Assembly (NCBI GenBank): GCA_003501835.1
Contig: DNOU01000031.1
Coordinates: 13,033 to 53,923, forward strand
DNA from: Anaerolineaceae bacterium
Lineage (GTDB): Bacteria; Chloroflexota; Anaerolineae; Anaerolineales; Anaerolineaceae
Length of the DNA: 40,891 nt
Direction: 5' to 3'
The notes under the pieces were generated by a model, which did no database searches, had not been told where the DNA came from, and was given only the letters and a program-made list of their open reading frames with translations. The first letter of the stretch is position 1. Each line of letters starts with the position of its first letter. The translations under genes were made by a program, and so were the position numbers. This document shows, piece by piece, positions 1 to 7,777 of this stretch.

Positions 1-49
1 ACTCTTGAATTTTGATTTCATCCCGCTAAACTGGATGTAGGAGGGCAGT

Positions 50-1237
50 GTGAGCACAAGAAAGATCATCCACCTCGATCTCGACGCATTTTTCTGCGCC
101 GTGGAAGAGTTGGATCATCCGGAACTGGCAGGCAAGGCATTTGCCGTGGGCGGCAGATCAGGGGAACGGGGAGTGATTGCTTCCTGCTCCTATCCTGCAC
201 GCCGCAAGGGAGTGCATTCCGCCATGCCCACCACCCAGGCGCTGCGGTTGTGCCCGGAGCTCATCCTTGTTTCAGGCAGACACGGCAGATACGGTGAAAA
301 ATCAGACCAGGTGATGGAGATCCTCAAGCGCTATACGCCGCTGATGGAACAGGTCTCCATTGATGAAGCCTTTCTGGATGTCACCGATTTGCCCCAGGAC
401 GGGGAAACCCTGGCCCGCGAGATCCAATCACGGGTGGCAGTGGAGACCAGCCTGCCGTGTTCGCTGGGGGTGGCGACCAACAAACTGGTTGCCAAGATCG
501 CCACAGATACCGGAAAGGCACGCAGTCAAACTGGAAGTTATCCAAAGGCAATCCTGGTGGTGCCCGCCGGAAAAGAAGCTGAGTTTTTGGCACCCCTGCC
601 CACCAAAGCCATGTGGGGGGTGGGACCCAAGACTGAGGAAACGTTGGCAAAGTTGGGGATCAAAACCCTGGGTCAACTGGCAGCCTGCAGCGACGAGTTC
701 ATGATCAAGCATTTTGGCAAACATGGTCCTGAGCTTTCTCAGAGCGCCAGGGGCATCAGCAACAGCCCCGTGGTGGTGGAATACGAAGCCAAGTCCATCA
801 GCCAGGAAACCACCTTTGACCGCGATACCAGCGACCTGGTTTACCTGCGACAGGTACTGCGTAAACTTTCAACGCAGGTGGGATTTCGGCTGCGGCAGAG
901 CGGAGTCCTTGCAGGAGTGGTGCGCATCAAGCTGCGCTGGTCTGATTTTTCCACCCACACCCGCCAGATCAGTATCCATCCGCCCACCGACCAGGACGGG
1001 GTGATCTACAAGGCGGCAGATGAATTGATGATGACACTCTGGGAAAACGGCAGGCAGGTGCGTCTTTTGGGTGTGGGTACGGCGGGCCTGCAGAAGCCTG
1101 TTCGGCAGATGAACCTCTGGGAAACACCTTCAGACAAGGAAAGACGCCTGTTAACGGCTCTGGATGAATTACGGGAACGATACGGCCGAAATGCAGTGCA
1201 GCGGGGGGATTCACTTGACAGGAAAGACCGGCAATAA
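50..1237 (+). CDS. dinB: DNA polymerase IV (Y-family, DinB)
   Basis: This is a host gene for an error-prone translesion DNA polymerase that copies past damaged bases. The 395-residue product has the Y-family catalytic core: the metal-binding HLDLDAFF segment at residues 8-15 and SIDEAFLD at 103-110, whose acidic residues bind the catalytic metals. The little-finger region follows. QMNLW at about residues 353-357 fits the beta-clamp-binding peptide that Pol IV uses to reach the replisome. Length is slightly longer than the usual 350 or so residues because of a charged tail. The start is GTG at 50, with a TAGGAGGG Shine-Dalgarno (SD) four bases upstream. It converges with the glycosyltransferase gene, which ends five bases downstream on the other strand. 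It lies outside the prophage. Confidence 0.95.
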   Translation: MSTRKIIHLDLDAFFCAVEELDHPELAGKAFAVGGRSGERGVIASCSYPARRKGVHSAMPTTQALRLCPELILVSGRHGRYGEKSDQVMEILKRYTPLMEQVSIDEAFLDVTDLPQDGETLAREIQSRVAVETSLPCSLGVATNKLVAKIATDTGKARSQTGSYPKAILVVPAGKEAEFLAPLPTKAMWGVGPKTEETLAKLGIKTLGQLAACSDEFMIKHFGKHGPELSQSARGISNSPVVVEYEAKSISQETTFDRDTSDLVYLRQVLRKLSTQVGFRLRQSGVLAGVVRIKLRWSDFSTHTRQISIHPPTDQDGVIYKAADELMMTLWENGRQVRLLGVGTAGLQKPVRQMNLWETPSDKERRLLTALDELRERYGRNAVQRGDSLDRKDRQ

Positions 1238-1241
1238 ACGT

Positions 1242-2504
1242 CTAGGAAATTGGAGCAGACTGTTCAGGGAGAAGCAGCCTGTTGTAGACTTCCACAATCT
1301 GATCAGTGATGATCTCCCAGCGGTAATTCAGCGCATACTCGGCGGCGTTAATGCCCATCTGCCTGCGTAATTCCGGCTCCTTGATGAGCAGGGTGAGTTT
1401 TTCCGCCAGCAGATCAGCTTCGCCGTAGGGAACCACATAACCGGTCAGGCCATCCTGAACCAGGAAAGCAAGACCGCCGATTTGCGATGCCACCACCGGG
1501 GTACCGCAGGCCATGGCTTCAAGCGCGACCATGCCAAAAGATTCGTAATGCGAAGGCATGATCAGCGCCTCGGCAGCTGAATAATAATACGGCAATGTTT
1601 CCTGATCGCGCTTTCCCAGGAAGATGACCAGGTCGCCGATGCCCAGCTCCTTGCTCAATGCCTTGATGCGTGCCATTTCCGCGGTGGGCGGAAGCGAGAT
1701 CCCATCGGGGTCACCACCGATAATCACCAGGTGATGCGGATGGCGTTCAAACGTGCCCTGCTGCTTCATCAGCGCAATTGCCTGGAGGAGAATATCAATA
1801 CCCTTCAATGCTTCGATCCTGCCGACAAACAGCAACATTGCATTGTCTCGAGGCACTCCGATCACATCTTTGGCTTCATCTGGGGGGATGGGATAGAAGC
1901 GTGAGGCATTCACTCCAGGCGGAATGACAGTGATCTTTTGCGGTTTGACGCCGTAAAGAAATTCCAGCTGGGATTTCTCAGCCTGCGTCGCAGCGATGAT
2001 TTGATCCACACGGCTCATCACCCGGGTTTCACCCTGAATGCGGTAATCACCTTCCATCTCATCTGGAAATTGGGCAATGCGGTTCTTCATTTTCCCCAGG
2101 GTGTGGAACATTTGCAGAACAGGAACCCGCCATGCTTGCTTCAACGCTTCCGCAGCCACACCGCTCATCCAATAGTGCGAATGGATCAAATCGTAGGTGA
2201 TCTGCTTCTCGTGGGCAAAACGCTCAATGCCTTCAACAAAGCGGGGAATGTAAACGGGGAGATCGGGTTTGGGCAGGGGTACCTCGGGGCCTGCCTGGAC
2301 GTGCACCACCCGGTTGCCGTAACCCAGGTTGTGCATCACATGCGGCACATGGTCATCCTGCGAGCGGGTGAAGACATCCACATGAATTCCCCTCATCCCC
2401 AAATAGCGGGTGAGTTCCGCGACGTAGACGTTCATCCCGCCGGTATCCTTACCGCCAAGCGTGGCGAGAGGGCAGGTGTGGTAGCTGATCATGGCGATAT
2501 TCAT
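1242..2504 (-). CDS. GT4-family glycosyltransferase (MshA / sucrose-synthase-like)
   Basis: Host glycosyltransferase of the retaining GT-B fold, family GT4. The N-terminal acceptor domain starts MNIAMISYHTCPLATLGGKD and carries the glycine-rich GGKDTGGMNVYVAELTR loop typical of MshA and sucrose-phosphate-synthase relatives. The C-terminal nucleotide-sugar domain contains FVGRIEALKG and the E-x7-E signature HYESFGMVALEAMACGTP (E321 and E329 of 420). The reading frame is open further upstream, to 2567, but ATG at 2504 has an AAGGA SD six bases before it and matches the family N-terminus, so I use that start. The acceptor sugar or lipid cannot be read from the sequence. It is divergent from the tRNA-Thr gene, and the shared spacer holds TATAAT-like boxes for both strands. 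Confidence 0.9.
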   Translation of the reverse strand: MNIAMISYHTCPLATLGGKDTGGMNVYVAELTRYLGMRGIHVDVFTRSQDDHVPHVMHNLGYGNRVVHVQAGPEVPLPKPDLPVYIPRFVEGIERFAHEKQITYDLIHSHYWMSGVAAEALKQAWRVPVLQMFHTLGKMKNRIAQFPDEMEGDYRIQGETRVMSRVDQIIAATQAEKSQLEFLYGVKPQKITVIPPGVNASRFYPIPPDEAKDVIGVPRDNAMLLFVGRIEALKGIDILLQAIALMKQQGTFERHPHHLVIIGGDPDGISLPPTAEMARIKALSKELGIGDLVIFLGKRDQETLPYYYSAAEALIMPSHYESFGMVALEAMACGTPVVASQIGGLAFLVQDGLTGYVVPYGEADLLAEKLTLLIKEPELRRQMGINAAEYALNYRWEIITDQIVEVYNRLLLPEQSAPIS

Positions 2505-2513
2505 GAAGGTTCC

Positions 2514-2563
2514 TTGCCGAATCTTGAGGGGTGCTGATATAATTCGGGTGCCTTGATTATAAT
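2514..2563 (+). promoter_or_regulatory. Candidate promoter(s) for tRNA-Thr, spacer shared with divergent glycosyltransferase gene
   Basis: TTGCCG at 2514-2519 and TATAAT at 2538-2543 are separated by 18 bases and point towards the tRNA, predicting a start near 2550. A second TATAAT at 2558-2563 overlaps a TATAAT on the minus strand (2561-2556), so this AT-rich patch may serve both genes. This is sequence pattern only. Confidence 0.5.
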
Positions 2564-2579
2564 TCAAGAGTTAAAGCAA

Positions 2580-2652
2580 GCCACCGTAGCTCAGTTGGCA
2601 GAGCAGTCGCTTCGTAAGCGACGGGTCAAGGGTTCGACTCCCTTCGGTGGCT
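2580..2652 (+). tRNA. tRNA-Thr (anticodon CGU)
   Basis: All four arms fold. The acceptor stem is GCCACCG with CGGTGGC. The D stem is GCTC/GAGC. The anticodon stem GTCGC/GCGAC encloses the loop TTCGTAA, so the anticodon is CGT and reads the threonine codon ACG. The T arm is AAGGG-TTCGACT-CCCTT. The discriminator base is T at 2652 and CCA is not encoded. The gene is intact although an integrase gene starts 62 bases downstream, which is the usual layout when a phage integrates at a tRNA 3' end and restores it. Confidence 0.97.
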
Positions 2653-2714
2653 CAAGGAAAATCCACCACAGGTGCTATGCCAGAGAGATTTAGGATAGTA
2701 CAGGTGGTGGTTCT
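2653..2714. other. tRNA-integrase spacer, presumed attL region
   Basis: These 62 bases lie between the tRNA 3' end and the integrase start. An inverted repeat (CCACCAC at 2661-2667 and GTGGTGG at 2704-2710) flanks them and could be an integrase arm site or the integrase ribosome-binding region. The core crossover site cannot be defined without a matching right end. Confidence 0.35.
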
Positions 2715-3644
2715 GTGTTCTATAAACACATAGAAAATAAAGACCCGTTGCTTCTTTCAACGGATTCGATCACCTTCTACCAGGTGGCGCAGGGTTTCCT
2801 CCTGGACCGCCAAAGTCAGAACATCTCACGCAATACCATCCGGGTATATCGGCACGAGCTTGAATGGTTTCAAAAGTATCTGGATGCTGCCGGCGTGTTG
2901 TATATCCACCAGGTGACCGGGGATGTGATCCGGCTGTACCTGGTTGAGCTGGAGAAGTCCAGGAATCCAGGGGGAATCAATGTGGCATACAGGGTGATCA
3001 AGACCTGCACCTATTGGTGGGAAGATGAAACAGATGACCAGTACCGTTCTCCTGTACACAAGATCAAGGCTCCCAAAGTTCCCAGGACTGCAATCCAGGG
3101 GGTGCAGCCGGACCAGGTGAAAGCCATGCTGGCTGCCTGTCATACCGGCATGGCGGTCAGGGATCGGGCTGTGATCCGCTGCTTGTTTGATACCGGGGTG
3201 CGGAAAGAAGAATTCTGCGATCTGAACGTGGGGGATGTGGATCTGATGGGTGGCCGGGTGTCTGTCATGGGCAAGGGAGCCAGGTTCCGGATGGTGTTCC
3301 TGGGTGTCGAATCACGCAAGGCATTGCGGAGTTACTTACGGACCCGGGGGCAGCTCGCCCAGGATTCGCCACTGTTTGCATCGGATGAAGGTGACCGCTT
3401 CGGTGAATCGGGGCTGCGGGAATTGCTTGAACGGAGGTGCAGGGATGCCGGCATTCCCATCCAATCCCCTCACGATTTCCGGCGTGGGTTTGCCCTGGAG
3501 TGCCTGCGAAATGGCATGGATATCTACACCCTGCAGCATTTGATGGGTCACGCCGATCTGACCGTCCTCATGCGTTACCTGCACCAGGTGGAAATGGATG
3601 TGTCCAGGGCATTCAACAAGTGGTCACCTGGGGATCGGCTGTGA
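2715..3644 (+). CDS. int: Tyrosine recombinase (phage integrase)
   Basis: Site-specific recombinase that would integrate and excise the element. The N-terminal SAM-like core-binding domain (residues about 15-110) recognises DNA, and the C-terminal catalytic domain has the full set of residues: R163 in DTGVRKEE, K187 in MGKGARFR, H253 and R256 in SPHDFRRGF, H279 in LMGHADL, and the nucleophile Y288 in RYLHQ. The 309-residue length is normal for XerC/D-like phage integrases. The start is GTG at 2715, with AGGTGG eight bases upstream. It is the only prophage gene at the left end on the plus strand, converges with the lysis genes, and lies next to tRNA-Thr, its probable target. The protein looks active. 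Confidence 0.95.
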   Translation: MFYKHIENKDPLLLSTDSITFYQVAQGFLLDRQSQNISRNTIRVYRHELEWFQKYLDAAGVLYIHQVTGDVIRLYLVELEKSRNPGGINVAYRVIKTCTYWWEDETDDQYRSPVHKIKAPKVPRTAIQGVQPDQVKAMLAACHTGMAVRDRAVIRCLFDTGVRKEEFCDLNVGDVDLMGGRVSVMGKGARFRMVFLGVESRKALRSYLRTRGQLAQDSPLFASDEGDRFGESGLRELLERRCRDAGIPIQSPHDFRRGFALECLRNGMDIYTLQHLMGHADLTVLMRYLHQVEMDVSRAFNKWSPGDRL

Positions 3645-3657
3645 TACACAGCTGCCC

Positions 3658-3753
3658 ATGATTACTGGTAAAAGCAAGCGTGGTGACACGGTAAAGATCA
3701 GCACCCGGTCCAGGGATGGCCGGGTGCTGATTACCATGAAACCAGAATCATAA
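3658..3753 (+). CDS. Possible 31-residue basic peptide after the integrase
   Basis: A short ATG-to-TAA frame encoding a Lys/Arg/Ser/Thr-rich peptide that begins MITGKSKRGDTVKIST. No clear SD is present, and part of it is the hairpin at 3700-3728. It ends two bases before the convergent holin-like gene's stop. It may be a small excision- or integration-linked peptide, but it may equally be chance; nothing proves translation. Confidence 0.2.
   Translation: MITGKSKRGDTVKISTRSRDGRVLITMKPES
3700..3728. terminator. Hairpin between convergent integrase and lysis genes
   Basis: AGCACCCGG (3700-3708) and CCGGGTGCT (3720-3728) form a perfect 9-base-pair stem. It lies between two convergent transcription units, where a bidirectional terminator is expected, but there is no U-tract on either side, so intrinsic termination is uncertain. 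Confidence 0.4.
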
Positions 3754-3755
3754 AC

Positions 3756-4082
3756 CTATTCGGTCTTGATGGTCTTTCCGAATAACTTCTCGATGATCGC
3801 CTTCACAACATCGTATATTCCAGACGCGACCAAACCCATGGCAATTCCGTAAACGATGGCAGCAAACCAGTACGTGAAGATCGGGAACCAATCCCCAGCC
3901 GGTGGGCGCTGCTGCGACACCATGTAGGGTACACCAAACAGGATCCCGATCCCCATACTGATAAGCAAAAGGGTGTTCCCTTTTACTCCCAGCTTCTTGA
4001 AATATTCCACCAGCCCGATGATCACAAAGACCAGCGGAACGGCACCCACCGTGGCGGTGGTGATGAAAGTGGTAAAGTCCAT
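3756..4082 (-). CDS. Holin-like small membrane protein
   Basis: A 108-residue protein with about three predicted membrane segments: near residues 10-28 (VGAVPLVFVIIGLVEYF), 36-54 (NTLLLISMGIGILFGVPYM) and 70-92 (FTYWFAAIVYGIAMGLVASG). It ends in a charged tail rich in lysine. This is holin architecture, so it probably forms the inner-membrane lesion that lets the lysozyme reach the cell wall at lysis. An AAAGGAG SD precedes the ATG. It is the last gene of the late block, directly after the coiled-coil membrane protein and the GH25 lysozyme. No holin family is recognised with certainty. Confidence 0.65.
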   Translation of the reverse strand: MDFTTFITTATVGAVPLVFVIIGLVEYFKKLGVKGNTLLLISMGIGILFGVPYMVSQQRPPAGDWFPIFTYWFAAIVYGIAMGLVASGIYDVVKAIIEKLFGKTIKTE

Positions 4083-4093
4083 TGCTCTCTCCT

Positions 4094-4396
4094 TTACTTC
4101 AAAAGTTCAACCAGCAGATTTGCCAGTTGAGTGACAATCACGGTCACCAGCAGGATGACCATGGATTTGCTCATCTCCCATTTCCGTTCATTCTTGGTCT
4201 GTTTTTCATTCATCATCAATGCCTCCTTTCGCTCTCGTTCTGTTCTCTCCTCTAGATAGTCATCCAGGTGTTGATTCAATTTTATTTCTATAGCCCGTAC
4301 CCGATCATCCAATCCTAATTTGCCATTGCCCTTGATCAGCTTCAATAACTCATTCATCTGTGTTCTAAGGACTGCGATGTCTGCCTCAACGCCCAT
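4094..4396 (-). CDS. Coiled-coil protein with C-terminal membrane anchor (XhlA-like lysis protein)
   Basis: A soluble amphipathic helix region (VEADIAVLRTQMNELLKLIK, then a charged helix rich in Glu and Arg) is followed by one C-terminal hydrophobic segment, SMVILLVTVIVTQLANLLVE. This layout resembles XhlA-type haemolysin or holin-accessory proteins in phage lysis cassettes. The frame opens further upstream, but ATG at 4396 has AAGGTGG five bases before it, which decides the start and gives 100 residues. It lies between the lysozyme and the holin-like gene. The cellular role (holin, antiholin or spanin-like) is inferred from position only. Confidence 0.6.
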   Translation of the reverse strand: MGVEADIAVLRTQMNELLKLIKGNGKLGLDDRVRAIEIKLNQHLDDYLEERTERERKEALMMNEKQTKNERKWEMSKSMVILLVTVIVTQLANLLVELLK

Positions 4397-4421
4397 AATT
4401 TCCACCTTTGATGCTTTATTT

Positions 4422-5375
4422 TTATTCGAGACTGGCATGGTATTGTTCAAAGAGCGCGCGCACTCCAGCGGTCAGCGGGTCAGGCGGTACCGGGGGTTTG
4501 AGCGGCAGCATGTAATTCGTGGAAGTCGTCACCCAGCGTTGAATCACCGGATCGATGCGCTGCATATCCCCTTTGATCTCGTACACAGAGACAATATCGC
4601 CAAAGTGCAAGTCCTGCTTGATGTCAACACCCACTTCGTTTCGGGTATCCACGCCCTCCTCCTTGATGCACACCGCCTTGAAAAGGAATGGCACTTCTAC
4701 AACAGGCTTTACTCCGCCGGTCAGCATGTTCCAATGTTCCTCTGTGGCGAATCCGCGTCCAAACATCAGGTAATCAAGATCAATGGCTGCCCCCTGCTCA
4801 CCGTAACCGTGACCGGCTGAGGTAAACTGCCAGAGCCAGATTTTGCGGATGTCTGGGACTTTTGGATCATCAAAGAGCCTGCCCCAGGGTGGGAGAATGG
4901 CGGGGCTGGATGTATAGTTGGCCAGCCATAAGCGATAATTGCCAAATTGTGGAAGGTTCTGCAGATAGACCTCGGTATACCAGGGTGAGGAGTATACCCA
5001 GCTTTCGAGGGTCGTCGGGTCTATTCGCTCCATGAAGCTCAAAGACTGGCCGGCTACACCCGGGATCATCGATGCTGTGGTTGGCTGTTCAAAATCCCCA
5101 GCCATCCCAAGAGCCGGGTCCAAACCCTGCTCCATACTGTTGAAGTTGATTGCCTGGTTCTCCACCGAGTAGCCAGGTCTGAAATAGTGGTACATGCCCC
5201 AGGGTAGTCCCAACCTCTGGCATTCCTTCCAGTTGCGCTCAAACTGTGGATCATGCCAGGTAACACCTTCACTGGCTTTGATCATGGCGCCCCTGACACC
5301 CATACTCACTGCCTTAGACCAATCCATGACCCCCTGCCAGTGTGACACGTCCACGAGTAAAATTTTGTCTGCCAT
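4422..5375 (-). CDS. GH25 family lysozyme (phage endolysin)
   Basis: A muramidase that would cut the glycan strands of peptidoglycan to release virions. The N-terminal GH25 domain (residues about 5-200) begins LLVDVSHWQGVMDW with D9 and contains the catalytic pair in MAGDFEQP (D94 and E96). The motifs GAMIKASEGVTWHDP and GMYHYFRPG are typical of the family. The C-terminal 100 residues are a separate small domain (after about residue 215), perhaps for wall binding. No signal peptide is seen, consistent with holin-dependent release. SD AAAGGAG is six bases from the ATG. The two small membrane protein genes follow it. Confidence 0.93.
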   Translation of the reverse strand: MADKILLVDVSHWQGVMDWSKAVSMGVRGAMIKASEGVTWHDPQFERNWKECQRLGLPWGMYHYFRPGYSVENQAINFNSMEQGLDPALGMAGDFEQPTTASMIPGVAGQSLSFMERIDPTTLESWVYSSPWYTEVYLQNLPQFGNYRLWLANYTSSPAILPPWGRLFDDPKVPDIRKIWLWQFTSAGHGYGEQGAAIDLDYLMFGRGFATEEHWNMLTGGVKPVVEVPFLFKAVCIKEEGVDTRNEVGVDIKQDLHFGDIVSVYEIKGDMQRIDPVIQRWVTTSTNYMLPLKPPVPPDPLTAGVRALFEQYHASLE

Positions 5376-5425
5376 TTCAGTCTCCTTTACATCACTCCAA
5401 AACAGGTACGCTCATCAAGTTCCTT

Positions 5426-6091
5426 CTAAACCGGGTTGAAAGCAGCCACGCTGAGCATGGCGTTCTGTGAAATCGACCATGAATAGTTATCCGTTTCCGT
5501 GCCGCCGACGGTACTCTTGTATCCTGATGTGATGATGTTATTGACTTTGGTCACGGTCTGCCCATTGTTGCCCTGCCCTCCGGTGCCGTTGGCAATCGAG
5601 ATCACGTCCACCAGTAATCCGTTGATCGCTGCGGATACTGGTGCCGTGACACTCGTACCTGGCTGCACGTTTACGCTACTGGCGTTCAGGACGGAGGAGA
5701 CCTGGTTCACTCCGGAAAGTTGATAGCACACCGCACGCCAGGCGACAGCGGCTGCGAGGGTGGCTGTCCAGTTTTGCGCCCCAGGGGTTGGATTCACCAG
5801 TCCAAAGAGTATTGCTCCAACCGGGATGGCTGAGCCTGCCAGAATGGGCGTGGTCACGCCACCCAATGTGTAGTTGGTGATGTTTTGTGCAGCATCGTAA
5901 GCCAGGGCACATACAAAGAATGAATTGGGTACGGCGATCAAGGACACGGGAACGGAAACAGCGGTTCCCGAACCGTATGCAGTCCAGATGTTTTCGACCT
6001 TGACCCCCCTTGGGGTGATGGTGAATTCGCCGGATTTTGAAAAGTGCCTGGCTAATTCATTTACTCCTGAATAGATTGCACCGATGGGCAT
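5426..6091 (-). CDS. Phage tail/fibre-type protein, distal
   Basis: The 221-residue protein is not recognised by family. It is rich in Ala, Ser, Thr, Val and Asn with few charges, as in beta-rich fibre proteins. It starts MPIGAIYSGVNELARHFSKS, and the middle part alternates short hydrophobic strands with NT/GT turns. It has no signal peptide or membrane helix. SD GGAGGTG overlaps the upstream stop, and the gene starts two bases after it, so the two are translated together. Its position between fibre-like genes and the lysozyme suggests a receptor-binding or tail-tip component; this is inferred from position and composition. Confidence 0.55.
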   Translation of the reverse strand: MPIGAIYSGVNELARHFSKSGEFTITPRGVKVENIWTAYGSGTAVSVPVSLIAVPNSFFVCALAYDAAQNITNYTLGGVTTPILAGSAIPVGAILFGLVNPTPGAQNWTATLAAAVAWRAVCYQLSGVNQVSSVLNASSVNVQPGTSVTAPVSAAINGLLVDVISIANGTGGQGNNGQTVTKVNNIITSGYKSTVGGTETDNYSWSISQNAMLSVAAFNPV

Positions 6092-6093
6092 CC

Positions 6094-6972
6094 TTACACC
6101 TCCACGTAACTGGCTGCTGCACTGCCGGTGAGAGATGCTGATCCGTGCCTGACCTGCAATGACCAGCCGGCGGGCAGGGTCATTTTCAAATCCAGAAACC
6201 AGGCAGCCCCAGGACTCACATTTCGCTCTGTTAAAAACTGGGTGGCCAGGGCATCGTTGACCACCTGCAATCCCATCTTTTGTGTGGTGGTTGCGGTGTT
6301 CATTACCATGATGCCGGTCAGTGCATTTACCTTACTGGCAGCGGTGGTAAATATATTCGTCCAGGTGTTCCCGGTAAAGTTGGACAATACGGATATTCCG
6401 CTTCCATCTGCGTAACTGGCGATCACATGCCCTGTCACGGTGGCGGATACTTTGGTTTGGATTTCTGTGGATGCATCCAGGAAGAAAGGAAATTGCAGGA
6501 TCAGTTTTTCACCTGGTGCCAGGCTGAATGCAAATGGGAGGTAGGCCGTGGCGCTCTTGACCAGTTGAATGAAGAAGTCTGCGGTCACCGTGGTGCTTTC
6601 GTTTACCAGGGTGATCGCGGAAACCAACCTTGCGCCAGCCGCTGGGGGTGCCACCAGTTGAGCGTAGACTGTGGTCGGGGCAACCACGGCGGTCCATGTC
6701 GGAAGTGATTCGCCAGCTCCACCACTGACCACCTTTGCCCATTCGTACTGTTCCTGCAGATCCACATTTCTGCGGAGGTAAAGACCATTTGCCCCACCGG
6801 GTAACCGGCCTATTTGTCCATCCCCGTACTTCACCAGCAAATCGCCGGCTACCTGGAGAATGGATTCGGGAATCTTGCCCACACCCGTATCAAAAGGCTT
6901 CACTTCCAGAATGGTCTGGGAGATGCGCTTCTCGATAATGTTACTGATGGTTTGCTTGACCTCGATATACAC
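6094..6972 (-). CDS. Putative tail fibre / receptor-interacting protein
   Basis: A 292-residue protein of unknown family. The N-terminal 60 residues are helical and mixed-charge (QTISNIIEKRISQTILEV), followed by GQIGRLPGGANGLYLRR and then a beta-rich, Thr/Ala/Val-rich body. This N-terminal attachment and C-terminal beta body is common in short fibre proteins. The start is GTG at 6972, one base after the upstream stop, with only a weak SD (GGCGGTG), so translation may be coupled. No chaperone or triple-helix motif is seen. Confidence 0.55.
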   Translation of the reverse strand: MYIEVKQTISNIIEKRISQTILEVKPFDTGVGKIPESILQVAGDLLVKYGDGQIGRLPGGANGLYLRRNVDLQEQYEWAKVVSGGAGESLPTWTAVVAPTTVYAQLVAPPAAGARLVSAITLVNESTTVTADFFIQLVKSATAYLPFAFSLAPGEKLILQFPFFLDASTEIQTKVSATVTGHVIASYADGSGISVLSNFTGNTWTNIFTTAASKVNALTGIMVMNTATTTQKMGLQVVNDALATQFLTERNVSPGAAWFLDLKMTLPAGWSLQVRHGSASLTGSAAASYVEV

Positions 6973-6973
6973 G

Positions 6974-7327
6974 TCACACCGCCGTAATGCTGGGTTCTAC
7001 ATTTACGTTTCCGCTCATCAGGTAATTGGTCTTGGGTGTGGGGGTCACCACCTGAATGTCATACTGGTATCGGGTCAGGGAGAAATTCCTGGTAATGGCT
7101 GTGGGAATTGAGATATTGATCATTCCGTTGGGACCGTCCACCACAATGCCGCCAGATGGACTTGAAAGGTCTGCCACCATATCCCCACCGGGTTTGGTGC
7201 GGATTTGCATGTGGACCACCCAGCCAGTGATGGGTTGGATGGCGTAGTTTTGATCTTTGATCCCCAGCTCCAGGTCGTAATCCTCTCCCTGTTTGATGTC
7301 CAAATCCAAATGCGGTACCGCGCTCAT
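6974..7327 (-). CDS. Small beta-sandwich phage structural protein (BppU-like N-terminal fold)
   Basis: The 117-residue product follows a pattern seen in many phage structural proteins: an opening LDLDIKQGEDYDLELGI, a central GWVVHMQIRTKPGG, then DGPNGMINISIPTAITRNF and a closing YQYDIQVVTP with G-N-V-x-V. This is a compact beta-sandwich like the baseplate BppU N-terminal domain family. It overlaps the upstream gene by an ATGA stop/start, so the two are co-translated. It probably attaches fibres or tail parts; the assignment is by pattern only. Confidence 0.6.
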   Translation of the reverse strand: MSAVPHLDLDIKQGEDYDLELGIKDQNYAIQPITGWVVHMQIRTKPGGDMVADLSSPSGGIVVDGPNGMINISIPTAITRNFSLTRYQYDIQVVTPTPKTNYLMSGNVNVEPSITAV

Positions 7328-7776
7328 GCAAGCCTCGCTTTCACCACCTGGTATGCCGCGTCCACGGTGGGAATCTCATAATCCCAAATCTCCACGGGGG
7401 TATTGCATTGTCCGTTGAAGATCCTTTGAATCTGTGCCAGCTTCAATTTGGTTTCGGCGGCTTTCGTTCCGGAGTGCCAGTATTCACCCTGAACAAACAA
7501 AGGGGTGGGGAGCGGCACGGTCATTACCCAAAAGTCCACCACCTGGCCACCCTTGGTAAATCGGCCACCTCCCACGCTGAACTGGTAGTAGTAATTCAAC
7601 CCCAGGCGATTCAGGGCAAGCGCAACCCGCCATTCTTCCTGGCTGTCCGGCTCCTGCCCATGGATCAATCCCATGGGGGGTTCTGCTGGAGCTTCAATAA
7701 AGTCTTTCAATCGCTGTTCGAGCTTTACCTTTTTGATCCCTCGTGATTTGAATTGGAAGATTTTTGGCTTTGCCAT
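7324..7776 (-). CDS. Vsr/DUF559-like nuclease-fold protein in the virion gene block
   Basis: A 150-residue protein whose middle section fits the PD-(D/E)xK nuclease pattern of Vsr- and DUF559-type endonucleases. EEWRVALALNRLGLNYYYQF supplies the leading Glu and helix. Then KGGQVVDFWVMT supplies the Asp, and FVQGEYWHSG resembles the E-x-D-G-x-x-WH strand of the family. The glutamine in QGEYWH takes the place where Vsr-type proteins have an acidic residue, so catalysis may be altered. SD GGAGGTG is five bases from the ATG. It lies among tail genes, which is unusual for a nuclease and hints at a DNA-processing or packaged role. Nuclease activity is inferred. Confidence 0.6.
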   Translation of the reverse strand: MAKPKIFQFKSRGIKKVKLEQRLKDFIEAPAEPPMGLIHGQEPDSQEEWRVALALNRLGLNYYYQFSVGGGRFTKGGQVVDFWVMTVPLPTPLFVQGEYWHSGTKAAETKLKLAQIQRIFNGQCNTPVEIWDYEIPTVDAAYQVVKARLA

Positions 7777-7777
7777 C

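Noticed and set aside
1938..2537. Plus-strand 199-codon frame opposite the glycosyltransferase
   Set aside because: Antisense shadow of a strongly recognised gene, no SD.
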